From UBA967 sp044375555 (GTDB lineage: Bacteria; Verrucomicrobiota; Verrucomicrobiia; Chthoniobacterales; Terrimicrobiaceae), in contig JBILML010000007.1 of assembly GCA_044375555.1 (NCBI GenBank), forward strand, positions 1-64,000: 64,000 nt of DNA. Direction: 5' to 3'. Below the pieces are notes generated by a model. It searched no databases, was not told the DNA's origin, and saw only the letters and a list, made by a program, of their open reading frames with translations. Of the stretch, positions 46,223 through 53,802 are shown in pieces; position 1 is the stretch's first letter, and each line of letters opens with the position of its first letter. The translations under genes and the position numbers were made by a program.

Positions 46223-47317
46223 CTACTCGCCCTTCGGGTCGAGGAAAATCGAGGCGACACCGGTCTCGTCCGGCATGGCTCGCACCTCGGGAATGTGCAG
46301 CGGCAAGTCAGGTGCCCCATGAACATAGAACATCTCCATCGCTCCCTTGCCCTTGACCTCCATGATACCGCGAGGCTCAACTTCAAAGCCATCGCCGAGG
46401 AGGGCACGGGTGGCTGCGGAGATGTTGATTTGCATCGGCTCGGCTCGGCTTTCCATCCGGCTGGCGGTGTTCACTCCGTCGCCGAAGATGTCGTAGATGT
46501 ATTTCAAGCGACCGATCACCCCTGCGGTGACCGCACCAGAGTGGACGCCGATGCGGCATGACCATGCGTGCCGCGAGGACTGGTTGCGTCGTTCGACAAA
46601 GGCCCGCATCGCCAACGCGGCCTGCACGATCGCCTTGGCATGATCGGGATTGCGGTCGGGCATGCCACACACTGCGAGGTAGGCGTCGCCGATCGTCTTG
46701 ATGCGCTCGCAGGCATGGCGAGTGATGATGTCATCGAAGGCGGAAAATATCTCATTGAGCTCGCTAAAAAGCTCGTCGGGCGTGAGCTCCTGCGCGATCG
46801 CGGTGAACCCCACAAAATCAAGGAACAGCACGCTCACATTATCAAAGCGCTCAGGCACCGTGCGCCCGAACTGCCGCAGTTCTTCGACAGATTTGCGCGG
46901 CAGAATGTTGAGCAAGAGCTTCTCGACACGGGTCTTCTCGACCTCGATCTGGCGCTTCTGCTTCTCGATGAGGAGGCTATAGGATGATACCATCGCCTCA
47001 GCTTCCTCAAGGGCGGCTCCGCTGCGCCCCTCTACCAGGAGCTCGCCGCCGGGGAGCGGGCGGAAGAAATACTGCGCCATGAAAGACGGGGCAGTCTGGG
47101 AGCGTTGCTCGTGGCGGGCCTCCTTTCCCCGCGCAAGCTTCGATTGCAGGCGGGTAAAATCAGCCTTGGGCATGAGCTCGGTAAGCGACATCCCTGGGGC
47201 GGCTCCCAGCCACATCCCCGCGCAGCGGTTGGCCTCGCGGACCGTCCAATCATCCGGAGAAACCACAAGCACCGGAACTTCGAGAGTCTCGAACACCCCA
47301 AGGTAGCTCGCACTCAC
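46223..47317 (-). CDS. Class III adenylate cyclase with N-terminal PAS-like domain
   Basis: 364 residues. A PAS-like sensor (1-110, FETLEVPVLVVSPDDWTVREAN) leads through a helical linker with RVEKLLLNILP into the cyclase domain. Metal Asp residues are in LFLDFVGFTAI and FSAFDDII, the adenine-specifying Lys in ERIKTIGDAYLAVCG, the second specificity Asp in YDIFGDGVNTASRM with the transition-state Asn and Arg. All catalytic residues are present, so an active cAMP producer is expected. Its ATG overlaps the globin stop by 4 bp, making the globin a likely upstream sensor. Confidence 0.92.
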   Translation of the reverse strand: MSASYLGVFETLEVPVLVVSPDDWTVREANRCAGMWLGAAPGMSLTELMPKADFTRLQSKLARGKEARHEQRSQTAPSFMAQYFFRPLPGGELLVEGRSGAALEEAEAMVSSYSLLIEKQKRQIEVEKTRVEKLLLNILPRKSVEELRQFGRTVPERFDNVSVLFLDFVGFTAIAQELTPDELFSELNEIFSAFDDIITRHACERIKTIGDAYLAVCGMPDRNPDHAKAIVQAALAMRAFVERRNQSSRHAWSCRIGVHSGAVTAGVIGRLKYIYDIFGDGVNTASRMESRAEPMQINISAATRALLGDGFEVEPRGIMEVKGKGAMEMFYVHGAPDLPLHIPEVRAMPDETGVASIFLDPKGE

Positions 47318-47670
47318 GCCGTAACCACGCTCCCCCGCGCGCCGGCGACAATGCCCATGACCTTGGCCACATCCTCGGCCTCCATTCCTGCGTCCTCAAA
47401 AGTCTCCTGCAGGATCTCTGCGACCTCGTCAAAGGCGGAGCCTGTGACTTTAAGCGAGCTATGAGCGATGCCGAGCTCGCGGCCGCTGTATTCCGCCGGG
47501 CCGCCGAGCAAATGCGCGATCAACTTCGTCTGATGGTCGATGATACGCTCCATGTTTGCGCCCTCGAAGTAAGGCCGAAGCGTCGGGCTCTGGAGGACTC
47601 CGCTGTAAAACTCCCTCACGATCTTGCTGACGGTTGCAAAACCACCATACTTGTCGAATAAAGATTGCAT
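47314..47670 (-). CDS. Truncated hemoglobin (2-on-2 globin)
   Basis: 118 residues, the size of group I truncated hemoglobins. Seen: MQSLFDKYGGFATVSKIVREFYSGVL, PTLRPYFEGANMERIIDHQTKLIAHLLGG, and the proximal histidine in GIAHSSLKV. These proteins bind O2, NO or CO through heme. Translationally coupled to a class III cyclase, it may act as the gas-sensing or gas-scavenging partner. The pair has its own boundaries set by direct repeats R1/R2 on both sides. Confidence 0.9.
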   Translation of the reverse strand: MQSLFDKYGGFATVSKIVREFYSGVLQSPTLRPYFEGANMERIIDHQTKLIAHLLGGPAEYSGRELGIAHSSLKVTGSAFDEVAEILQETFEDAGMEAEDVAKVMGIVAGARGSVVTA

Positions 47671-47757
47671 CCGGTGAGACTGCCCGATCAGACAAACCTG
47701 TCAAGCAGGTGCATGGGCGAAAGCTGCTCAGGCAGGGTTTTCGATTTTGAAACCGGT

Positions 47758-47893
47758 GTCCATTTGCTCGGCAACCAAGAAAAAATGCTCATCCACCCAA
47801 CTGAACCGGTCAACGGCAATGTGGTGTAGTTTTTAGAAATACCGCACCAGCTCCGCGCCCTTCCCAATTCAAATATGTGAATATGTGGGACTG
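47758..47893. repeat. Direct repeat R1, copy 2, with antitoxin 5' fragment
   Basis: Matches 45051-45187. On the minus strand it encodes VDEHFFLVAEQMD before diverging and stopping, so the antitoxin reading frame is truncated. Runs without a break into R2 copy 2 through the shared terminus TTCAAATATGTGAATATG. With R2 copy 2 it makes up most of the 481-bp gene-free stretch 47671-48151. Confidence 0.75.
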
Positions 47894-48345
47894 ACCCCGG
47901 CACGTTACGGTAGCGAGGCGCGTTTGGAGGGACGACCTCCGTGTCGTCCGGGATTTTGGCGTGGTTTGATAGGGCCGCGCTGGCGCGCGCGGGGAGTAGG
48001 CGCCAGAAGATTACTTTAAATTTAAAGGGGATTTGCCGCGCTGGCGCGCGCGGGGAGTAGGCGCCGACGGAGCAGCGCCCTCCAGTTCGGTTTCGAGGGG
48101 CGCTGACGCGCCAAATTGAGATGGGATTCAATTCCCGCGATGAGTGACCATCTACAAGCTAGTTTTATCAAGAACCTGCCTCGCTGCCGCCTGAAGGTCA
48201 TTCCATCGCGGAAAGACCGGATCGGCGGCGTGAAGAATGTGTCGGAGCAGGCTTTTCCACTCCAGTGTGGCGCGCTCGATATCCCCTCGGCGGATCAAGT
48301 CGGTTTCTTTTTCCAAAGCGCGCATTCCGCCGCTCCGATGCAGCG
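47868..48345. repeat. Direct repeat R2, copy 2 (overlaps the helicase 3' end)
   Basis: The same order as 45765-46185: solo terminus 47868-47898, GGAG hairpin GGACGAC-CTCCGT-GTCGTCC (47926-47949), GTAGGCGC, then the true helicase 3' end. It is about 58 bp longer because GCCGCGCTGGCGCGCGCGG through GTAGGCGCC is tandemly duplicated (47975-48004 and 48034-48064) around an AT-rich insert TTACTTTAAATTTAAAGG. Confidence 0.85.
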
Positions 48346-50635
48346 ATAAGGCTTCGCAGGTTCCCTCGCCGAATCCCGGACACAGTCCGCCCTCGAGGTA
48401 GCCTTCATGATCCACATGGCCGTAAATTTCCCGCGCCACGGCGGCCAGTCGATGGCTCGGACCATCCGCGAAATCCAGGAATCGCGGGCCGCCCCGCAGG
48501 TTGGCCAAGTGGGCGACGATATCCTCGATCGGATAAGTTGCGTCCTCCAGAGCGGCGGCGACCATGAGACCCTCGCCTCCCTGAAAACGGCTGAAGAGCC
48601 GCCCGCGTGGAGTCGGTGCGCCGCTGTCATCCACCAGACCGAGTTTTCGCCATGCGTAGGCTGCGGATCCCGGAGGCGGGTTGAACACCGGTGACTCGCC
48701 AACCTCGAAGGACGAACTCACCCGTCGCCGGGGAGGATCGAGGAGCGCTGTGCCGTCGGGGAGGATGAGTGCGCTAACGGGAATATTTTCCAGTGAAAGG
48801 CGCGCCATGAGGTTCGGGCCATGGAACGCGGTGGATTGGAAAACTCCGGGCGACCAGTGGGATTCCAAGAGAGGGATGATATCGCGGATCAATTCGTCTT
48901 CCGTGAAGATCTCCGTTTTGCGCAGGCCGAGGAGTTTTTGAATCCAAGGCAGTGGCTGGAAATGAGACCCAAGTCCGCTTTCGTTTGGACTTCTGAAATG
49001 TAGCGCAGGCGTCCCGCCTGCGGGCGTCAATTGTTCGATGGCAGGCGGGACGCCCGCCCTACAAAAAATCGCCCTGGAGTCCGGTTTAGGAGTGGTTTTT
49101 GTATGAGGGCCCGCGAGGCGCGCGATGGAGACTTCCTTTCCATAGGCAAAACTTCGTCCATCGCGGATTTTGCAGGCTCTGCCGTGGGGCAGTAGATCGA
49201 GGCTGCGAGGGGCGCGCAGCGCGGGAATCCACCTTTCCTTGTGCCGTGCGAGACACTGACCCAGAGGTCGGATTTGCTCCACGGCGGTTTTGAGCGGATG
49301 CCAGCAATCGTCGAGTCCGAGAAACTCGACTCTCGTTGGTCCATGACGCTCGCTGGATTTCGAGATTTCCAAGGCGTTTGCCAAATCGGGGGCGATCTTT
49401 TGGCGGCTGAAAAGCCTTTCGCAGATGAGAGCTGCCCGGGCGAGGGGGCTTTTGCCATCGGGGGAGTCGACTTCCATGACGCGCAGCAAGGTTGGCCAAT
49501 CCATTTGGTTCACCCGCCGGAGTTGGCGCGGGGAGGCGTCCAGAAGACTGGGGAGATTTTGGGCCGTGAGAACAAATCCCCGTTCATCCAAGCCTCTGCG
49601 TCCAGCTCGGCCAAACATCTGCAGCAACTCGTCGGAGCGGAGTTCGCGCTGGAATCTGGCGTCTCCGTAGCTGGTCGAGGTGACCATGACAGAACGCACA
49701 GAAAAATTGATCCCCGCCGCGAGGCCGGTGGTGGCGACGATGACATGGAGCTTCCCGGCTTTGCCAAGCGGTTCGATCCAATCGGCGCGGGCAGAATAGG
49801 GGAGGCCGCTGTGATGATAGGCCACGCGGTGTTGCAGGAGCCGGGCCAGGTCGCGGCCGAGGAGGCTTTGATCTTCCGGCGTCATGCGCAGCGGGCTTTC
49901 CACAGGTAGGGCGGCGGCGATTTGAGTGGCCATTTTTTCTGCATCGCGGCGACGCGGGGCAAACAGCAGAAGCGGCGTCAGTCCAGCCTGGAGTGCGGCA
50001 ATAGCCACCCGTGGCCAGAAGCCATGCACGGAATCCGGCACGCGTGGCAGATTCTCGATCGGCACTTGATCCAAGGGAACCGGACGCTCTTTCACTTGGA
50101 TCAACTCCACACGCCGTCCGAGCCTTTTGAGCCACTCCACGATGTCCGCAGGGTTCCGCACGCTGCCACTCAAGAGCAGGAAGCGGGTGGATGCCGGAGG
50201 AAGGGCCATGGCCATTTCGTAGTTCAATCCCCGCTGGGCATCGGCGAGCATTTGGTATTCGTCGAGAATGAGAAACCCTGGGGCATTTCCACTGAGAATG
50301 CGCTCACGCTGGGTCTCGAGTGTCGCGACCAAGACGGGGGCATGCAGATTCTCCGCGAGATCGCCTGTGGCAATGCCGACATTCCATCCGAGGGATTTCC
50401 ACTCTCTCCATTTGTCGTTCGCCAGAGCGCGCGTCGGCACGGTGTAAACGGCCTGTCCGAGGCGGGCGGCTTCTGGTGTTTTCAGAAAAAGCTCAAAGAC
50501 CCGCGTCTTGCCGGCCCCTGTCGGCGCATCAATGATCACATCCGCGCCGCTCTTGAGGTGACGCACCGCATCCTGCTGCCAGAGATCGGGCAAATTCAAG
50601 GGAGCGAACGGAACCTGGGAGCTTGTGGAGTTCAA
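48152..50635 (-). CDS. Ski2-like DExH-box helicase with an in-frame REP insertion
   Basis: 827 residues, TTG start (50635-50633), since a stop lies just upstream in frame. Walker A IIDAPTGAGKT (about 34-44), motif II as LDEYQML, motif III SGS, motif V TTGLAAGINF and motif VI QMFGRAGRRG mark an SF2 helicase of the Ski2 group. The usual DEVH box is DEYQ here. About residues 530-550 (CRAGVPPAIEQLTPAGGTP) are encoded by a REP pair (49000-49062). Its C-terminal end is duplicated at 45993-46172. Likely RNA or DNA unwinding; the substrate is unknown. Confidence 0.85.
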   Translation of the reverse strand: MNSTSSQVPFAPLNLPDLWQQDAVRHLKSGADVIIDAPTGAGKTRVFELFLKTPEAARLGQAVYTVPTRALANDKWREWKSLGWNVGIATGDLAENLHAPVLVATLETQRERILSGNAPGFLILDEYQMLADAQRGLNYEMAMALPPASTRFLLLSGSVRNPADIVEWLKRLGRRVELIQVKERPVPLDQVPIENLPRVPDSVHGFWPRVAIAALQAGLTPLLLFAPRRRDAEKMATQIAAALPVESPLRMTPEDQSLLGRDLARLLQHRVAYHHSGLPYSARADWIEPLGKAGKLHVIVATTGLAAGINFSVRSVMVTSTSYGDARFQRELRSDELLQMFGRAGRRGLDERGFVLTAQNLPSLLDASPRQLRRVNQMDWPTLLRVMEVDSPDGKSPLARAALICERLFSRQKIAPDLANALEISKSSERHGPTRVEFLGLDDCWHPLKTAVEQIRPLGQCLARHKERWIPALRAPRSLDLLPHGRACKIRDGRSFAYGKEVSIARLAGPHTKTTPKPDSRAIFCRAGVPPAIEQLTPAGGTPALHFRSPNESGLGSHFQPLPWIQKLLGLRKTEIFTEDELIRDIIPLLESHWSPGVFQSTAFHGPNLMARLSLENIPVSALILPDGTALLDPPRRRVSSSFEVGESPVFNPPPGSAAYAWRKLGLVDDSGAPTPRGRLFSRFQGGEGLMVAAALEDATYPIEDIVAHLANLRGGPRFLDFADGPSHRLAAVAREIYGHVDHEGYLEGGLCPGFGEGTCEALSLHRSGGMRALEKETDLIRRGDIERATLEWKSLLRHILHAADPVFPRWNDLQAAARQVLDKTSL
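49000..49062. repeat. REP pair inside the helicase reading frame
   Basis: GTAG (49000-49003) plus a perfect 8-bp hairpin CGCAGGCG-TCC-CGCCTGCG (49004-49022). Then the mirrored copy GCAGGCG-GGA-CGCCCGC (49041-49057) runs to CTAC at 49059-49062. It is the same family as 45700-45762. The pair is read through as CRAGVPPA...TPAGGTPALHF on the minus strand without breaking the helicase frame. Confidence 0.85.
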
Positions 50636-50777
50636 AATCCGCGAACCTCAGGCTGGGGCGGAGTTGGTTGTTGGAATTCACCAAGCGGGTCCTTGGCATC
50701 GATGGCCACTGGGTCTTTGCTCATAAAATTCGAGTGATGGTCCACAAGGAAACCGGGATTCGGAAAAAATCACCCTC

Positions 50778-50918
50778 CTATTGCAGCACACGAGCGTCAA
50801 GGATCCAAAGGACGACATGATCGCGAATCATGGCATCCGGGATTTTGGGAGTTTTGCGGAAACCAGAACTTCCTAATCGCAATTCCTGCGGGCGCTGAAT
50901 TCGGGCCAACTGCTGCAT
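50778..50918 (-). CDS. Possible small ORF, unrecognised
   Basis: 46 residues (MQQLARIQRPQELRLGSSGF and a DHVVLWILDARVLQ end). ATG 50918-50916 has a GAGGTGG ribosome-binding sequence at suitable spacing on the minus strand. Composition is plausible but nothing is recognised; it could be a relic. It occupies the otherwise gene-free 50636-51005 stretch between helicase and prohibitin genes. Confidence 0.25.
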   Translation of the reverse strand: MQQLARIQRPQELRLGSSGFRKTPKIPDAMIRDHVVLWILDARVLQ

Positions 50919-50928
50919 GGCCACCTCA

Positions 50929-50959
50929 TTCAAATATGTGAATATGTGGGACTGACCCC
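50929..50959. repeat. Solo transposase terminus
   Basis: TTCAAATATGTGAATATG followed by TGGGACTGACCCC, identical in the core to 45765-45795 and 47868-47898 and inverse to the left end of the transposase at 51968. It lies 47 bp before the prohibitin start codon. Confidence 0.8.
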
Positions 50960-51005
50960 GATGATTAGTTGCAAGGTCTTGGGTCTAGGCTAAACTGGCC
51001 TCCCT

Positions 51006-51911
51006 ATGGATCAAATGTCTTCCAACCTCGCCAAAATCCTTGCACCCCTTGTCATTCTCCTCGTTGCCGCGTTCGCGATCCTTTCGAGCATGACAGTCAT
51101 CGTCGAGAGCGGCCATGTCGGAGTGGTGCGAACCCTCGGTGCCGTTCAGCCCGAGGCGCTGCGCGAGGGATTTCATTTCAAGAAGCCCTTCATCGACAAA
51201 GTCGAGCAGATGGACATCCGCCTCACGGCCAGCCGCGAGCAGTCCACAGCCGCTTCGAAGGATCTCCAAACCGTCACCACGCAGGTCACCACCCAGTTTT
51301 CCCTCAACGGCGACATGGCTCCGCAGATCTACCAGAAAATCGGAACGCTCCCGAAGGTGGCCGTCTCCCTCGTTCAGCCGGCCATTCAGGAATGCGTGAA
51401 GGGCGTCACCGCCAAATTCACCGCCGAGGAACTCGTGACCAAGCGCGAGTTCGTGAAACAGCAAATTCAGGAGGCCCTTACCAACTTCCTCAACAACACG
51501 CTTCGCGAAAAAGAACTCCTGAACTCGATCAATATCGCCAACCTTGCCATCACCGATTTCAATTTCTCCGACGAGTTCAACCGCGCCATTGAGGCGAAGG
51601 TGAAGGCCGAGCAGATGGCCCTCCAGGCGAAGAACGAAAAAATCATGCGCGTCACTCAGGCCGAAGCCGCTTCCGAGGAACGCAAACTCGCCGCTTCCGC
51701 GGAGGCCTTCTCCACCGAGGTCCAATCCAAGGCCCGCGCCGACGCCATTCAGCGCGAATCCGAAGCTCTGCAGCAAAGCCCCCAAATCATCCGTCTCCGA
51801 GCCATCGAGAAATGGGACGGCACACTTCCCCGCATCACAGGCCAATCCGCAGTTCCCTTCCTGAACATCGAGGAGGTCGCCCGCGACACCCCGCCCAGCC
51901 CGACTCCCTAG
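51006..51911 (+). CDS. Prohibitin/SPFH-domain membrane protein
   Basis: 301 residues. One N-terminal membrane segment (about 9-30), then the SPFH domain: VIVESGHVGVVRTLGAVQPEALREGFHFKKPFID, DLQTVTTQVTTQFSLNGD, VTAKFTAEELVTKREFVKQQIQEAL and NIANLAITDFNFSDEFNRAIEAKVKAEQMAL, followed by an Ala/Glu-rich coiled coil. It forms ring-like membrane scaffolds related to HflKC and mitochondrial prohibitin, often regulating FtsH. It ends 7 nt before the transposase left terminus, apparently intact. Confidence 0.9.
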   Translation: MDQMSSNLAKILAPLVILLVAAFAILSSMTVIVESGHVGVVRTLGAVQPEALREGFHFKKPFIDKVEQMDIRLTASREQSTAASKDLQTVTTQVTTQFSLNGDMAPQIYQKIGTLPKVAVSLVQPAIQECVKGVTAKFTAEELVTKREFVKQQIQEALTNFLNNTLREKELLNSINIANLAITDFNFSDEFNRAIEAKVKAEQMALQAKNEKIMRVTQAEAASEERKLAASAEAFSTEVQSKARADAIQRESEALQQSPQIIRLRAIEKWDGTLPRITGQSAVPFLNIEEVARDTPPSPTP

Positions 51912-51917
51912 GGCAAG

Positions 51918-52940
51918 GGTCAGTCCCACATATTGACATATTTTCAGTTTCAGCGAGGCTTTTTTCCATGGCCAGACAACTGAGAGTCGAATACGCGGGG
52001 GCGATTTACCATGTGATGAGCCGGGGGGACCGGCAGGAGTCGATCTTTTGGGATGATGAGGATCGGCGGCGGTTTTTGGGGACGCTCGGGGAGGCTTGCG
52101 CGCGGGGCGGTTGGCAGGTGCATGCGTATTGCCTGATGGGAAATCATTTTCATCTGGTGCTGGAAACTCCCCAACCGACGCTGGTGGCGGGAATGAAGTG
52201 GTTTTTGGGAACCTACACGCAGCGTTTCAATGCGCGGCACCGGTTGCGCGGGCATCTCTTTGCGGGGCGCTACAAGTCGCTGCTCGTGGATGGCTCGGAC
52301 GACATGTATTTGCGGGTGGTCTGCGACTATGTGCATTTGAATCCAGTGCGCGCGGGGTTGATCGCGGCGGATGGGAAATTGGCAGACTACGCGTGGAGCA
52401 GTTTCCCCGAGTATTTGAAGGAGCCCGCGCAACGGCCTGAGTGGTTGAGGGTGGATCGTCTACTAGGGGAGATGGGTATCCGGCAGGACGATACGACGGG
52501 TCGGCGGGAGTTTCAGGACACTATGGATGCGCGGTGTCGTGCGGAGGGTCATGCGGACGAGGAACTCTGGAGCGGCATCCGGCGGGGATGGAGATTTGGC
52601 GCGGAGGATTTTCTGGGGAGGTTGATGGAGACCGGAGCAGCGGCGGGCGCGAACACTGAGATTCACGGCGGTAAGGCGGTGACGGAAACGATGGAGGAAA
52701 AAGCGCGGCGTCTCATCGGGGAGTTTTTGGAAAAAAGGGGGACGGGGCTTGAGGAGTTGCGCGCACGAAGCAAGAGCGATGCGCTGAAAATCGAGCTCGC
52801 CGGCGAACTGCGAAAAAACACGGCGATGCCGATGGCGTGGATCGCGAATGAACTCCGCGCCGGTGTTCCGAACAGCGTGTGGAATGCGCTGGCGAAGCGG
52901 CGGACGAGCCAGGAAGTGTGAATCTGTGGGACTGACCCCC
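51918..52940. mobile_element. Y1 transposase unit with inverted ends
   Basis: The left end GGGTCAGTCCCACATATT (51918-51935, continuing GACATATTTTCAG) is mirrored by the right end, GTGTGAATCTGTGGGACTGA then CCCC (52916-52939). The right end overlaps the transposase stop codon. The shared core is GGGTCAGTCCCACA. Solo copies of this end occur at 32111, 45765, 47868 and 50929, with partial copies near 974 and 45161. Confidence 0.8.
51968..52921 (+). CDS. Y1 (HUH) transposase of the IS200-like/RAYT type, copy 2
   Basis: 317 residues. MARQLRVEYAGAIYHVMSRGDRQESIFWDDEDRRRFL is the family N-terminus, the HUH site is CLMGNHFHLVLE, followed by RHRLRGHLFAGRYKSLLVD and CDYVHLNPVRAGL. A C-terminal helical domain (about 200-317) with KARRLIGEFLEKRGTGLEELR resembles the DnaA-like or HTH tail in long members. 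It is distinct from copy 1 (229 residues) and is associated with a different terminal motif. It appears intact. Confidence 0.9.
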   Translation: MARQLRVEYAGAIYHVMSRGDRQESIFWDDEDRRRFLGTLGEACARGGWQVHAYCLMGNHFHLVLETPQPTLVAGMKWFLGTYTQRFNARHRLRGHLFAGRYKSLLVDGSDDMYLRVVCDYVHLNPVRAGLIAADGKLADYAWSSFPEYLKEPAQRPEWLRVDRLLGEMGIRQDDTTGRREFQDTMDARCRAEGHADEELWSGIRRGWRFGAEDFLGRLMETGAAAGANTEIHGGKAVTETMEEKARRLIGEFLEKRGTGLEELRARSKSDALKIELAGELRKNTAMPMAWIANELRAGVPNSVWNALAKRRTSQEV

Positions 52941-52991
52941 GGCTGGAGAATCGCGTAGATGCTCAGGCGGGGTTGTGAGATTCTGCCGCGC

Positions 52992-53624
52992 ATGAACCGC
53001 TCCGACCGCGCGAAGGAATTGCTGAAACGACTGCCGAAAATTTATCCCGATGCGCATTGCGAGCTCGTCCACTCGAATCCGCTGGAACTCCTCGTCGCCA
53101 CGATCCTCAGCGCGCAATGCACCGACAAGCGCGTGAATCTCGTGACGCGCGAGCTATTCCATCGTTGTCGCACAGCCCAAGATTACGCCGCGATTTCGCA
53201 GGAGGAACTCGAGAGCCTCGTCCGCTCCACGGGATTCTATCGGAACAAGGCGAAAAACATTCGCGCCATGGGCCAAGTGCTCGTCGAGCGGCATTCGGGC
53301 GAGGTTCCGAATACCCTGGCAGAACTCGCCGCCATTCCCGGCGCGGGACGCAAAACGGCCAATGTCGTCCTCGGAAATGCCTTTTCTAAAAATGAAGGCG
53401 TCGTCGTGGATACCCATGTCGGCCGCCTCTCTCAACGGCTCGGCCTCACCAAATTCAGCGACCCGATCCGCATCGAGCAGGACTTGATGAAACTCTTCCC
53501 GCAGGCGTGTTGGACCGACCTGAGCCACTGGCTGATCTTCCACGGCCGCCGGCGCTGTGCCGCGCGCAAGCCGGATTGCGCGAATTGCGAGCTGAGCGAT
53601 TTCTGCCCCTCGGCGAAAGGCTGA
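52992..53624 (+). CDS. nth: Endonuclease III (DNA glycosylase/AP lyase)
   Basis: 210 residues. Excises oxidised pyrimidines and cleaves AP sites. Seen: LLVATILSAQCTDKRVN, the helix-hairpin-helix LAAIPGAGRKTANVVL with the catalytic Lys, VVDTHVGRLSQRLGL with the catalytic Asp, and the 4Fe-4S cysteines C-x6-C-x2-C-x5-C near the C-terminus. ATG 52992 is used; upstream codons overlap the transposase right flank. A mirrored hairpin pair follows. Confidence 0.96.
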   Translation: MNRSDRAKELLKRLPKIYPDAHCELVHSNPLELLVATILSAQCTDKRVNLVTRELFHRCRTAQDYAAISQEELESLVRSTGFYRNKAKNIRAMGQVLVERHSGEVPNTLAELAAIPGAGRKTANVVLGNAFSKNEGVVVDTHVGRLSQRLGLTKFSDPIRIEQDLMKLFPQACWTDLSHWLIFHGRRRCAARKPDCANCELSDFCPSAKG

Positions 53625-53652
53625 AAAAATAAAAAATTGCGTAAACCAAAAT

Positions 53653-53791
53653 GGAGGGATGGTCTCCGTGCCATCCCATTCTCGCGGCGCAGCCGCGCAT
53701 ATCCCGCCCCCGAGCATTTGGTAACCCACCTCAGCGACTGACTTTACCCGCCGGCGCCGGCGCCTTCGGACGACACGGAGGTCGTCCCTCC
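53653..53791. repeat. Mirrored GGAG hairpin pair between nth and the flavoprotein gene
   Basis: GGAG (53653-53656) plus GGATGGT-CTCCGT-GCCATCC (53657-53676). In the opposite orientation, GGACGAC-ACGGAG-GTCGTCC (53768-53787) is followed by CTCC (53788-53791). The loops are complementary versions of CTCCGT, while the stems differ by compensatory changes. The family is the same as 45829-45852 and 47926-47949. The region between holds only a GCCGGCGCCGGCGCC tract. Confidence 0.8.
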
Positions 53792-53802
53792 ACAACAGCG
53801 AA

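Noticed and set aside
44770..52990. CRISPR array or classic defence island
   Set aside because: Repeats are dispersed, varied and transposase-related; there are no evenly spaced direct repeats and no cas genes.
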